Below the pieces are notes generated by a model. It searched no databases. It was not told where the DNA came from and saw only the letters and a list, made by a program, of their open reading frames with translations. From Rhodobacteraceae bacterium D3-12 (GTDB lineage: Bacteria > Pseudomonadota > Alphaproteobacteria > Rhodobacterales > Rhodobacteraceae), in NCBI GenBank assembly GCA_025916135.1, contig CP104793.1, positions 3,348,001-3,412,000 on the forward strand: a stretch of DNA of 64,000 nt, given 5' to 3'. A program made the position numbers and the translations under genes. Below, piece by piece: positions 42,359-51,637 of the stretch (its first letter is position 1; every line of letters starts with the position of its first letter).

Positions 42359-44601
42359 TGGCCAAAGACGAGTTCCAAACCCGCGATTTCAAAGTCGTCG
42401 GCACCCGCCCGAACCGCCCCGACGGCATTGACAAAGTCACCGGGCGCGCCCGTTACGGTGCCGACATGAGCGCGCCTGGCATGCTCTGGGGCGCCGTGCT
42501 GCGCAGCCCGCACGCCCATGCGAAAATCATTAACATCGACACCTCGGCAGCCGAAGCGATGCAAGGTGTCAAAGCCGTCGTCACCCGCGCCGATTTCACC
42601 CATCAGCCCGATGACCAAGACACCGCCGACATCCTCGATAACTGTATGGCGGGCGAAAAGACGCTCTATGACGGTCACGCTGTCGCCGCCGTTGCCGCCA
42701 GCTCAAAGTCTATCGCACGTGCCGCCCTCGCCGCGATCAAAGTTGACTACGAAGTCCTCCCCCATGTCACTGACGTGGACGAGGCGATCAAGCCCGAGGC
42801 CCCGGTTTTGCACCGTGGACGGCAACAAGAAAACGTGCCTGAAGGCCTCTCCGAAAACGCCCTCTCTCACAGCGCCTATGGCCATGGTGACCCTGAACAG
42901 GGCTTTTCCGACGCCGACCTTGTGATCGAGCGGACGTTCCGTACCGCCGCCACGCACCAAGGTTACATCGAACCTCACGCCTGTCTCGCCACGCTCGGTG
43001 CCGATGGTCAGGGGGACCTCTGGGTCTGCACCCAAGGGCACTTTATGGTGCGCAACACCTGCGCCGCCATTCTGGGGCTTGAGGCCGGCAAATTGCGCGT
43101 CACCGCCTCTGAGATCGGAGGCGGATTTGGCGGCAAAACCACTGTGTTTCTGGAACCCACCGCGCTGGCGCTTTCACGCAAGGCGGGCCGCCCGGTCAAG
43201 CTGACGATGACTCGTGACGAGTGCTTCCGCGCCTCCGGTCCGACCTCGTCCAGTTCGATCGACATCAAGATCGGCATAACTTCCGATGGCCGCATCACCG
43301 CCGCGACCGGCGATTACCGTTACCAGAACGGTGCTTATCTTGGCATGAACGCCATGCTCGGCGCGATGACCGGCTTTGCACCCTATGCGCTCGATCATGT
43401 CCGCACCACGGGCCTCGAAGTGGTCACCAACCGGCCCAAAGCCGCCGCCTATCGCGCGCCCGGCGCGCCTATGGCGGCCTTCGCAGTCGAGTCGGTGATC
43501 GACGAGCTGTGCGACAAACTCAACCTCGACCCAATCGAAACCCGCCTCAAGAATGCGGCCCGCGAAGGCACCCGTGCGTCCTATGGCCCGACCTATCCCG
43601 CCATTGGGCTTGAGGCGACGCTCAAGGCTGCGCAAGCGCACCCGCACTGGTCCGCGCCCTTGGGCGAAAATCAGGGCCGCGGCGTGGCCTGTGGCTTCTG
43701 GTTCAACTTTGGCGGCGACACCTGCGTTTCGCTGATGATCAACCCTGACGGCACAGTCTCACTCTCCGAAGGCAACCCCGACATCGGTGGCTCGCGTGCC
43801 TCCATGTCGATGATGGCGGCCGAGGAGCTTGGCATCCCCCTCGAACAGGTCCGCTGCGTCATCTCCGACACCGCAACTCTGGGGCAAAACGATGTAACCG
43901 ATGGCTCCCGCGTGACATTTGCTGTCGGCCTTGCCACCATCAAAGCCGCGCGCCATGCCGTTGAAATCATGAAACAACGCGCCGCTCAGAATTGGGGGAT
44001 CGAGCCTGAGGCCGTCGAATGGGTCGATGGCGCAGCCCAGCCCGCTGGACCGAACGCAGGCAAATTCCCACCGATGACGCTGGCCGAAATCGCCGCCATT
44101 GCCTCGCAAACCGGCGGTCCGATTTCCGGCCATTTCGAGGTCAACGCCGAAGGCGCTGGCGTCAGCTTCGCCACCCATATGGTCGACACCGAAGTCGACC
44201 CTGAGACCGGGGCGGTTAAAATCCTGCGTTACACCGTGTTTCAGGACGCCGGCAAAGCCGTCCACCCCGACTATGTCGAAGGCCAGTTTCAGGGCGGCGC
44301 AGTTCAGGGTATCGGCTGGGCCCTGAACGAGGAATATATCTATGGCGCGGATGGTCGTTTGCAAAATCCGGGCTTCCTCGACTACCGCATTCCTGTGGCC
44401 TCCGACCTGCCAATGATCGAGCCTGTCATTCTCGAAATTCCCAATCCCGGCCACCCCTACGGCGTGCGCGGCGTGGGTGAAACCTCGATCGTTCCGCCCC
44501 TTGCGGCCATCGCCAATTCGGTCTCGCGTGGCGCGGGCGTAAGGCTCACCTCGCTGCCACTGTCACCGCCCAAGGTGCTGGCGGCAATCAAGGACCACTA
44601 A
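42358..44601 (+). CDS. Molybdenum hydroxylase large subunit (xanthine dehydrogenase family)
   Basis: This is a 747-residue molybdopterin-binding subunit. The active-site loop reads AAYRAPGAPMAAFAVE, the conserved EIGGGFGGKT lies near residue 245 and a catalytic-Glu region GVGETSIVPPLAAIANS is near the C-terminus. The loop is not AYRCSFR, so it is not a form-I CO dehydrogenase, and it lacks the form-II AYRGAGR. The true substrate could be any purine, aldehyde or aromatic heterocycle. It is the third gene of a tight operon ending with a MoaD-like protein. Confidence 0.92.
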   Translation: MAKDEFQTRDFKVVGTRPNRPDGIDKVTGRARYGADMSAPGMLWGAVLRSPHAHAKIINIDTSAAEAMQGVKAVVTRADFTHQPDDQDTADILDNCMAGEKTLYDGHAVAAVAASSKSIARAALAAIKVDYEVLPHVTDVDEAIKPEAPVLHRGRQQENVPEGLSENALSHSAYGHGDPEQGFSDADLVIERTFRTAATHQGYIEPHACLATLGADGQGDLWVCTQGHFMVRNTCAAILGLEAGKLRVTASEIGGGFGGKTTVFLEPTALALSRKAGRPVKLTMTRDECFRASGPTSSSSIDIKIGITSDGRITAATGDYRYQNGAYLGMNAMLGAMTGFAPYALDHVRTTGLEVVTNRPKAAAYRAPGAPMAAFAVESVIDELCDKLNLDPIETRLKNAAREGTRASYGPTYPAIGLEATLKAAQAHPHWSAPLGENQGRGVACGFWFNFGGDTCVSLMINPDGTVSLSEGNPDIGGSRASMSMMAAEELGIPLEQVRCVISDTATLGQNDVTDGSRVTFAVGLATIKAARHAVEIMKQRAAQNWGIEPEAVEWVDGAAQPAGPNAGKFPPMTLAEIAAIASQTGGPISGHFEVNAEGAGVSFATHMVDTEVDPETGAVKILRYTVFQDAGKAVHPDYVEGQFQGGAVQGIGWALNEEYIYGADGRLQNPGFLDYRIPVASDLPMIEPVILEIPNPGHPYGVRGVGETSIVPPLAAIANSVSRGAGVRLTSLPLSPPKVLAAIKDH

Positions 44602-44602
44602 C

Positions 44603-44848
44603 ATGGTCGCGGTCCGCCTCTGGGGGGCCCTCGCCGAACTGGCGGGGGAAGGCCCCGACGTCGAAATCGAGGCCAGCACCCTGCGCGAACTGCTCATCGG
44701 GCTTGAGGCCAAATACCCCGCCCTCAAACCCCAGCTCGACCGCGGGGTTTCTGTCTCCATTGACGGCAAAATCTACAACGATACCTGGTCCACGCCGATC
44801 ACCCCGCAAAGTGAGGTCGTCCTTCTTGGCCGCCTTGTTGGCGGATAG
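44603..44848 (+). CDS. MoaD/ThiS-like ubiquitin-fold protein
   Basis: This is an 81-residue beta-grasp protein with the C-terminal double glycine (LLGRLVGG) needed for thiocarboxylate formation, as in MoaD and ThiS. It begins one base after the molybdenum-subunit stop, so it belongs to the same operon. MoaD supplies sulphur for molybdopterin, and a dedicated copy next to a molybdenum hydroxylase suggests it serves this enzyme or its maturation. No moaE is beside it. Confidence 0.85.
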   Translation: MVAVRLWGALAELAGEGPDVEIEASTLRELLIGLEAKYPALKPQLDRGVSVSIDGKIYNDTWSTPITPQSEVVLLGRLVGG

Positions 44849-44915
44849 CGCACTCCGGCTCTTTATCTTGCCGTAAATTTCCCGGGGTCCGGTGCAGCGC
44901 CATGGTGATCAACGC

Positions 44916-45635
44916 TCACTCGCCGCGAAACGCCCTGATCTGGCGGACCGTCCGCGTCACGAACATCTCAACGCCACGCGCGCCCATCTCTGGCGTCGCT
45001 GCTCCGGCCTCGCGCACGGCACTCGGCGCCACCGCCAACATCAACGCGACGTCACCCAGCCCGGCATGCACGCCCGCATCGGCAAAGCCTTGCTTTTCAA
45101 GCCACTCGGCAAAGGCCGCGTGGCTGCCATAATAGGCATCGGACAAGAAGATCCCGCCGCCCCATTCACCGTGCAATAACTCGGCCACAGCCGCCATCGG
45201 CGCTTGATTCCAACCACTGTCGCCTAGCAAAACAATGGTTTCAAACCCCGCAAGCTTCAGGCTGCGCGCCGACCATTCGACGTTGGCTGCAAACACCTCG
45301 GGCGGAACGGTCATCGACCCGGCAAACCCCATATGCCCGCTTGGTGGCTCTATTCCGCCCTCTGGCACATGCGCAATCACCGGCGCGACAATCGCATCGC
45401 CCAGCACCTCGGCAATGCGCCCTGACAAGGCCTTCACCCGAATGTTGTGTTTGCCCAGCACCATCGCGGTGCCGTTCTGTTCCGTCCCACCTGTGGGAAT
45501 GATCACCGTGGTCTTACCCGCCGCGATTGCGGCAGCAAGCTCGGGACTCGTCATGTTTTCAAGGAAAACCTCGGCCCCCGCAGGAACCGTCAGGACCAGG
45601 GCCGCCATAGCGGCCCCGATCCAATGCCGCATCAC
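44916..45635 (-). CDS. Creatininase-family protein, secreted, altered metal site
   Basis: This is a 239-residue protein of the creatininase amidohydrolase family, with a signal peptide (MIGAAM type, GAAMAALVLTVPAGA). The metal-binding series usually reads EQHGPHLPL...D but is TEQNGTAMVLGKHNIR here, so one histidine is Asn and the later ligand is His. The segment LLGDSGWNQAPMAAVAE is conserved. The gene starts 2 bases after leuB, on the same strand, perhaps as its last partner. The substrate is unknown. Confidence 0.8.
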   Translation of the reverse strand: MMRHWIGAAMAALVLTVPAGAEVFLENMTSPELAAAIAAGKTTVIIPTGGTEQNGTAMVLGKHNIRVKALSGRIAEVLGDAIVAPVIAHVPEGGIEPPSGHMGFAGSMTVPPEVFAANVEWSARSLKLAGFETIVLLGDSGWNQAPMAAVAELLHGEWGGGIFLSDAYYGSHAAFAEWLEKQGFADAGVHAGLGDVALMLAVAPSAVREAGAATPEMGARGVEMFVTRTVRQIRAFRGE

Positions 45636-45637
45636 AC

Positions 45638-46744
45638 TCAGAGCGACGCCTCAAGCTTGGCAACGATGGCATCGCCCATTTCGCCAGTCGACACCGGCGT
45701 CTTGCCTTCCTCGCCCAGAAGGTCCGCGGTGCGCAGCCCATCGGCCAGCACATCTTCCACGGCTTTCTCCAACCGGTCGGCCTCGGCCCCCTGATCAAAG
45801 GAATAGCGCAGCGCCATAGCAAAGCTCAGGATGCAGGCGATTGGGTTCGCTTTGCCCTGACCTGCAATATCAGGGGCCGAGCCATGCACCGGCTCATAAA
45901 GCGCTTTGGGGCGGCCATTGGACATCGGCGCACCCAGCGACGCGGATGGCAACATCCCGAGCGAGCCGGTCAGCATCGCCGCCACGTCGCTCAGCAGATC
46001 GCCGAACAGGTTGTCGGTCACGATCACATCGAACTGCTTGGGCCAGCGGGTCAGCTGCATGGCGCCCGCATCGGCATACATATGGCTCAGCTCGACATCG
46101 GGATAATCCTCGTCATGCACTTTCTGCACGACTTCGCGCCACAGGATGCCGCTCTCCATCACATTGGCCTTCTCCATCGAGCAGACCTTGTTCCCGCGTT
46201 TGCGCGCCAGCTCAAAAGCCGAGCGTGCCACCCGGTCAATCTCGCTCTCGGTATAGCGCTGCGTATTGATCCCGACGCGCTCGTTGCCTTCTTCGAAAAT
46301 CCCGCGAGGCTCGCCGAAATAAACGCCGCTGGTCAATTCACGCACGATCATGATGTCCAACCCGGCAATCACCTCGTGCTTCAGCGACGAGAAATCAGCC
46401 AGCGCATCAAAACACTGTGCCGGGCGCAGGTTGGCAAACAGGTCCATCTCCTTGCGCAACCGCAGCAAACCACGCTCAGGCTTTACGCTGAAATCAAGGG
46501 CGTCGTATTTTGGGCCGCCCACCGCGCCCAAAAGAACCGCGTCCACCTCTTGCGCCTTTTCCATTGTCTCATCGGAAAGAGGCACGCCATGCACGTCATA
46601 GGCAGATCCCCCGACAAGGTCCTCGCTCACGTCAAACGGCATGTCGCGCTTGGCACCGTACCAGTCGATGATCTTGCGCACTTCGACCATAACTTCGGGG
46701 CCGATCCCGTCACCGGGCAGGATAAGAAGCGAGGGGTTGCTCAT
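45638..46744 (-). CDS. leuB: 3-isopropylmalate dehydrogenase
   Basis: LeuB oxidises and decarboxylates 3-isopropylmalate to 2-ketoisocaproate in leucine biosynthesis with NAD. The 368-residue protein has [50 protein letters not shown] and the adenine-site segment [19 protein letters not shown]. The length is normal. It is separated from leuC and leuD by a LysR/oxidoreductase pair and two unrelated genes, and the creatininase-like gene follows immediately. Confidence 0.96.
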   Translation of the reverse strand: MSNPSLLILPGDGIGPEVMVEVRKIIDWYGAKRDMPFDVSEDLVGGSAYDVHGVPLSDETMEKAQEVDAVLLGAVGGPKYDALDFSVKPERGLLRLRKEMDLFANLRPAQCFDALADFSSLKHEVIAGLDIMIVRELTSGVYFGEPRGIFEEGNERVGINTQRYTESEIDRVARSAFELARKRGNKVCSMEKANVMESGILWREVVQKVHDEDYPDVELSHMYADAGAMQLTRWPKQFDVIVTDNLFGDLLSDVAAMLTGSLGMLPSASLGAPMSNGRPKALYEPVHGSAPDIAGQGKANPIACILSFAMALRYSFDQGAEADRLEKAVEDVLADGLRTADLLGEEGKTPVSTGEMGDAIVAKLEASL

Positions 46745-46864
46745 GGGGTATAATCCTTCGTGAAAACTTTCCGTTCCCGCCTATCGCTCCTGCACCGCAG
46801 GGTCAAGAAACCCGGCCATATATTCGCCAGTGTCCTACCTGTTGCATGCCTCTTTCACGGCGCT

Positions 46865-47782
46865 TCACACCGCAGAGCCGGAACCTTTAACCACAATTTT
46901 GCCCAGCCCGTCCGCCAGCAGGTTCCAAACCTTCCGAACCCGCGGCGTATGCCGCACTCCCTCATGCGCCGTTAGCCAAACCGGCAGACCGGGGATCGGC
47001 ACGCCCAGATCAATCCTCAGCATGTCGGGATCATTCCGCGCCACCATAGCTTGCCCAAAGCCGATACCACAGCCGGCCCGGACCAACTCCCAATAGGTGG
47101 TCTGCGTATCGCAGCGCACCTTGAAATCCTCGCGCGCAATATCGAATCCCGCAGCGCGCATCCCGCGAATGATCAATTCGCTACGATCATATCCGACCAG
47201 AGCATGCGCGCGCAGGTCTTCCACAGATTGCGGCACCCCATGTTCGGCGACATAAGCAGACGAGGCATAAAGCCCCAACTCGATCTCACCTAAATAGCGC
47301 GCCACAAGGTCAAGCTGGGTCGGTCGGTACATCCGCACCGCAACATCCGCCTCGCGATAAAGCAGGTTCTCGGTCGTGTCCGTTGGAGCCAATTCCACAT
47401 CTACATCCGGAGCTTCGCGGCGTATCTGCGCAAGGATCGGCGGTAGCACATGATGCGACACCATCTCTGATGCCGTGATCCGCACCGTCCCGGCAAGCCC
47501 TGCCTCCTGCCCGGCGGCGAACATTGTGATCTCACGCATCGCCTCGCGCATCGCGCGTGCCGGTTGCAACAGCGTTGCTCCGGCTTCACTCAGCTCGAGC
47601 CCCTTGGGGTGCCTGCGAAACAGATCCAGACCCAGCTTCGCCTCCACCGCCTTGATTTGCCGCCCCACCGTTGGCTGGCTCGCACCAAGCTCCCGCGCCG
47701 CCGCGCTCAGCGATCCGTGCTCGGCAACTGCAAGGAAAGCCTGAATCAAAGCCCAGTCGAGTGTATTAAGCCGCACATCCAT
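46865..47782 (-). CDS. LysR-family transcriptional regulator
   Basis: This is a 305-residue LysR regulator. The N-terminal winged helix includes AFLAVAEHGSLSAAARELGASQPTVGRQIKAVE near residue 20, and the C-terminal periplasmic-binding-like domain runs from about residue 90. It is transcribed divergently from the NAD(P)-binding oxidoreductase gene, so it probably controls that gene. An ATTCA-N4-TGAAT dyad overlaps the start codon. Confidence 0.92.
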   Translation of the reverse strand: MDVRLNTLDWALIQAFLAVAEHGSLSAAARELGASQPTVGRQIKAVEAKLGLDLFRRHPKGLELSEAGATLLQPARAMREAMREITMFAAGQEAGLAGTVRITASEMVSHHVLPPILAQIRREAPDVDVELAPTDTTENLLYREADVAVRMYRPTQLDLVARYLGEIELGLYASSAYVAEHGVPQSVEDLRAHALVGYDRSELIIRGMRAAGFDIAREDFKVRCDTQTTYWELVRAGCGIGFGQAMVARNDPDMLRIDLGVPIPGLPVWLTAHEGVRHTPRVRKVWNLLADGLGKIVVKGSGSAV

Positions 47783-47794
47783 TCATAATTGAAT
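47781..47794. promoter_or_regulatory. ATTCA-N4-TGAAT dyad at the LysR start
   Basis: ATTCATAATTGAAT lies at the boundary of the divergent LysR and oxidoreductase genes and includes the start codon region. Such dyads near LysR starts are common autoregulation sites. No classical T-N11-A box is visible, so confidence is low. Confidence 0.35.
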
Positions 47795-47880
47795 AGCAGA
47801 CTTCAAATTTTGCGCAATTCCTATTCCCTCATGTTGTTCATATTTTCACCGCATAGACACTAACCAATAGGAGCCACCTA

Positions 47881-48804
47881 ATGACAAATACTGCGACCAA
47901 AACCGTTCTCATCCTCGGTGCCTCCGGCAAAATCGGCATCAACGCGGCCCGCGCATTTCTGGCCGACGGCTGGACCATGCGCCGCTTTAACCGGGCCACC
48001 GATGATATGACCAAAGCCGCGATGGGCGCTGACGTGATCGTTAATGGCCTCAACCCACCGAACTATCATAATTGGGTCAAGCTCATCCCGGCGATCACCA
48101 AACAGGTCATCACCGCCGCCAAGGCTTCCGGTGCAACGGTGATCATTCCCGGCAATGTTTATCATTTTGGCAACGTGGGCGGCGAATGGTCCGAAACCAC
48201 CCCACCCGCCCCCTGCGCACGCAAAGGGCAAATCCGCCTTGATATGGAACGCGCCTATCGCGCCAGCGGCGTGCAAACGATCATTCTTCGGGCGGGCGAT
48301 TTCATCGACCCCGACCGTAACGGCGATGTGCTGAGCACTGTGCTTTTGCCGCGCATCAAAAGTGACCGCATCATCGCCCCCGGCCCAACCGAACTGTTGC
48401 ACAGCTATGCTTACCTGCCCGATTGGGCCAACGCCGCCGTGCGGCTCGCCAACAAGCGCGGCGACCTGTCTGGGTTTGAGGACATTCCCTTCCCCGGCCA
48501 CAGCTTCACGCTCAGCGAACTGCGCTCTGAACTCGAGACGATCCTCAACCGCAATGTCAGCTTCTCGCGCTTCCCTTGGGGGTTGCTCCGGCTCGCCTCG
48601 CCTTTCTGGGAATTGGCCCGCGAGCTGCGGGAAATGCGCTATCTTTGGGAAACGCCCCACACCCTGTCGTCCCGCCGGTTCGACGAACTGCTACCGGATT
48701 TCCCCGCGACACCTCTTGGCGATGTGCTTCGCTCGGCATTACCAGAGCACATCAACCCAAACCAACCGATGTCGGCTGGCCCTGCGAGCAAGCTCATGGC
48801 CTGA
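47881..48804 (+). CDS. NAD(P)-binding epimerase/SDR-like protein
   Basis: This is a 307-residue extended-SDR protein. The Rossmann motif LILGASGKIGINAARAF lies at the N-terminus, but the classical catalytic YxxxK is not evident, so it belongs to an atypical NAD(P)-binding group. A start with AGGAG upstream fits. It is divergent from the LysR gene, a typical regulator-target pair. It overlaps the end of the phosphatase-family gene by 66 bases on the opposite strand. Confidence 0.85.
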   Translation: MTNTATKTVLILGASGKIGINAARAFLADGWTMRRFNRATDDMTKAAMGADVIVNGLNPPNYHNWVKLIPAITKQVITAAKASGATVIIPGNVYHFGNVGGEWSETTPPAPCARKGQIRLDMERAYRASGVQTIILRAGDFIDPDRNGDVLSTVLLPRIKSDRIIAPGPTELLHSYAYLPDWANAAVRLANKRGDLSGFEDIPFPGHSFTLSELRSELETILNRNVSFSRFPWGLLRLASPFWELARELREMRYLWETPHTLSSRRFDELLPDFPATPLGDVLRSALPEHINPNQPMSAGPASKLMA

Positions 48805-49802
48805 CTGGTCGGGCGCGGGCCAGAACACGCCTGCGCCCGTCACCGTCAAATCGGCAGACGGCAGCACATAATCCACCCGCAGGTTTCCCGGCCCCTGCTT
48901 TTCACGGCCCGGCCAATCCACTGTATCCAAAGCCGGATCGCCCCTGTGGGATTTATCCGCTGCGACCTTCGCGCCTTCGCTCTGCGGCCTTACGTCCGTT
49001 ACCCGCTCACTTGCCAGCAATCCGCGTATCGCCAGCTTGATCCCCTGACCGTCCTGCGGGTCAAGATTGGCATCGCCGAGAATGGCAAAGGTGCCGTCCG
49101 GCATCCCCCCCATTTGCCATCCAAAACTTGCCGCCACAGCATGATTTCATCATGGTTACGCTTGCCGTTCCTATCCTCTGGCCCGTCGAAAACCGGTGGC
49201 GTGGCGTGGAACGCCAAAAGCGTCAGCACCCGGCCGTTCACCTCGACCGGCACAATCCAATGTCCGACCGACGACAGCCTCTGCACCTTGAGCGCCTGCG
49301 GAGATGGAAACGGCTTGCCCTTTTCCATCGGAAGCGTCGCCCAGTCCTGCTCTGCCCAGATCAGCCCGCTCAGATCGCGCGCCTTGCCGATGGGATGGCG
49401 CGATAAAATGGCCATGCCGCCCGCGCCGGAATACCGCCCCCAGCCCTGCGCGTCGCCCGCACCACCGCGCCGGCCATCACCATCAAGATCCTGATCAGTC
49501 ATCCAGCCGCTATTGGGTCGTGCGGCGTAGTGATGGGGCATGTCATGTCCATTCGCCCGGATCAGCCCGGCAAGGGCCCCAAGGGTCAGGCCACCATGGT
49601 CATAATCAATGTCGTTTAGCAAAAGCACATCAGGCACAATCCGGGCAATAACCTTGGCAACGGCTTCGGCCTGCGGATCACCCTTGCGGATGTCGCGCAG
49701 CAAAAGCCCCGGCCCCTTGCGCGATAGCTCAGTGTTAAAAGTAGCGATGCGCAGGCTCTCGGCCTTGGCTATGCCCCCCGACCCAAAGAGGGCCAGAAGC
49801 AC
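48739..49802 (-). pseudogene. Endonuclease/exonuclease/phosphatase family protein, frame-disrupted
   Basis: This is a secreted EEP-fold protein. After a short signal-like hydrophobic start (LLALFGSGGIAKA), the fold motifs LRIATFNTEL, LLNDIDYDHGG, and then LGDANLDPQDG, RVDYVLPSADL and the terminal ASRHRLVWVDVLW are visible. The frame breaks in the CCCCCCC run 49105-49111, between DGKWGG and MPDGTFAILG. Restoring one base gives an uninterrupted 354-residue protein. The true start is unclear, and I use GTG 49802, since it follows the stop of the upstream membrane protein. It overlaps the SDR gene tail. Confidence 0.8.
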
Positions 49803-49813
49803 GGCAAACCGGA

Positions 49814-50659
49814 TTAGACCGCCTGCAACTCCTCGCCTTCGGCCTTGGCTTCGGCATAGGCGCGCATGCGCTTTTCCTCGATCAAATCGGCCACGCGGCT
49901 CATCGCTATGCCGCGCATGATCATGCTTGCTGGCAAAAAGGCCCATGCGCTCATCGTCCAGATCAATGTCTGCGGATTGTCCATCGTGATCGGATCAATC
50001 AGATCCGCCGCCGCCTTCACCACCGCCGGAATCAAGAATGGCAGCAAAATCCCTAACACAATGTTAAGACCCGCGTCGCGTTTCAGACGTGCGAGCACAT
50101 CTCCACCTGCGGTCGGGTCAAAAAGCGGTAGGTTGATCCATACGTTGAAGGCTCCCTGACGCGTGGGCCAGCCGAACAGACGGACCATGCTGACAAACAC
50201 GAATAGCACAATCAACGACACCATATAGGTGATCCCAGCCGCCGTGCGCACCGTGGACAGAACCTCGGCCGTGCTGTCTTCAGGCATCATCAACACGATA
50301 AGTCGCACCGGCGAATATGGGAAATCAATCGCTTTGCCCAGAAGTGTGCCAACTTTTGTCGCCAGTTCAGAAAGCTGTGTTGGCTCGGTTTTACCCGCAC
50401 AGATCAGCGAGAGCACCAAAACCATGCTAAACAGCGCAAAAAACCGCAGCCGGTTAAACGGCCCGGCGAAACGGAATTCAACAATCGAAGGGTATTCGCT
50501 GAAATATTCGACAAAGGTCAGCAAGAAGGCAAGGATGCCAACAAGGACGACGATCTGCGTCGTGTCCGGCCCAACATCGGGCAGCATGAGAGACGGCATT
50601 GCAATAAGCAAAGCCATCATAGATGCGCGCACCAAGGCGCTTGTCAGTCGGGATACCAC
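49814..50659 (-). CDS. Unrecognised multi-helix membrane protein
   Basis: This is a 281-residue inner-membrane protein with about six hydrophobic segments (VVLVGILAFLLTFVEYF and MVSLIVLFVFVSMVRLFGW among them). The start is placed at GTG 50659, preceded by AAGGGAAT. Its end is only 11 bases before the phosphatase-family gene, so the two may be co-transcribed. I do not recognise a family. Its position between leuD and the phosphatase gene seems to be conserved in roseobacters, from memory. Confidence 0.75.
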   Translation of the reverse strand: MVSRLTSALVRASMMALLIAMPSLMLPDVGPDTTQIVVLVGILAFLLTFVEYFSEYPSIVEFRFAGPFNRLRFFALFSMVLVLSLICAGKTEPTQLSELATKVGTLLGKAIDFPYSPVRLIVLMMPEDSTAEVLSTVRTAAGITYMVSLIVLFVFVSMVRLFGWPTRQGAFNVWINLPLFDPTAGGDVLARLKRDAGLNIVLGILLPFLIPAVVKAAADLIDPITMDNPQTLIWTMSAWAFLPASMIMRGIAMSRVADLIEEKRMRAYAEAKAEGEELQAV

Positions 50660-50976
50660 TGCCCCATTCCCTTCAAACTGGCCTGAACCGATACGATGCC
50701 GGTCCTTTGTTCCAACTTGATGCCGCAAAGTGCCACGGCTTGCCTCATTCTTGCCCAATTTCTGCCTTCTTTCACTTTTCGGCTCAAGTCATGGTTAACA
50801 AGACTTCAGGTATTGGGCCTTTTAGAGGTGAAAGTGGTGCGCGAATGCATCATTTTCGGTACAAAAAAATGGCACGATCTCAAGCATCTACAAGATGTAG
50901 TAGATGCAGAACTTCAAGCGTCTAGCCAGCAGGCGTTCTGTCGCGCAATGGCATCAACAGCGGTTGACCAGAACGA

Positions 50977-51006
50977 AACAAAAAAGCCGCCCAGCATGTG
51001 GGCGGC
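50977..51006 (-). terminator. Rho-independent terminator of leuD
   Basis: On the minus strand an 8-base perfect stem (GCCGCCCA/TGGGCGGC, 5-base loop) is followed by TTTTTTGTTT. It lies 26 bases after the leuD stop and fully explains the end of the leuC-leuD transcript. The rest of the 372-base gap 50660-51031 holds no convincing gene. Confidence 0.85.
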
Positions 51007-51031
51007 CTTAGATGATTCACGCAAAGCTAGA

Positions 51032-51637
51032 TCAGACCCAGGGCCGTTCCTGCGCCGCTTTGGCCTCGAATGTGTCAATCGACCCGGCTTTTTCCATGGT
51101 CAGCCCGATATCGTCGAGCCCCTCCAAAAGGCAATGCTTCTTGAACGGATCAACGTCAAAGTTGAACACTTCGCCGTCTGACGTGGTGACAGTCTGCGCC
51201 TCAAGGTCAACTTCCATCCGGGCGTTGGCACCCTTCTCGGCATCTTCCATCAACGTATCCACCGCCTCTTGCGGCAACACGATAGGCAGAATGCCATTCT
51301 TGAAGCAGTTGTTGAAGAAAATGTCTGCAAACGAGGTCGAAATGACCGATTTGATCCCGAAGTCCGCCAACGCCCAAGGCGCGTGCTCGCGGCTTGATCC
51401 GCAGCCGAAATTGTCACCCGCCACGAGGATCTGCGCCTCGCGATAGGCCGGCTTGTTCAGCACGAAATCCTCGATCTCATTGCCCTCGCGATCATAGCGC
51501 ATCTCGTCAAACAGGTTCACGCCAAGGCCCGACCGTTTGATCGTCTTCAGGAACACCTTAGGGATGATCATATCAGTGTCGATATTCACCAACGGCATAG
51601 GCGCCGCGATACCAGAGAGTTTTTCGAACTTGTCCAT
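51032..51637 (-). CDS. leuD: 3-isopropylmalate dehydratase small subunit
   Basis: LeuD, with LeuC, isomerises 2-isopropylmalate to 3-isopropylmalate. The 201-residue protein has the swivel-domain motif [19 protein letters not shown] near residue 75 and [14 protein letters not shown]. It overlaps leuC by one base (TAATG). A strong terminator lies downstream, so leuC-leuD form a short operon. Confidence 0.96.
   Translation of the reverse strand: MDKFEKLSGIAAPMPLVNIDTDMIIPKVFLKTIKRSGLGVNLFDEMRYDREGNEIEDFVLNKPAYREAQILVAGDNFGCGSSREHAPWALADFGIKSVISTSFADIFFNNCFKNGILPIVLPQEAVDTLMEDAEKGANARMEVDLEAQTVTTSDGEVFNFDVDPFKKHCLLEGLDDIGLTMEKAGSIDTFEAKAAQERPWV

Noticed and set aside
42358-44601. Identification of the large molybdenum subunit as CO dehydrogenase
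   Set aside because: The active-site loop is AYRAPGAP, not AYRCSFR (form I) or AYRGAGR (form II).
50660-51031. A plus-strand frame of about 160 codons opposite the leuD end
   Set aside because: It runs through the leuD terminator and into leuD; there is no ribosome binding site or recognised family.
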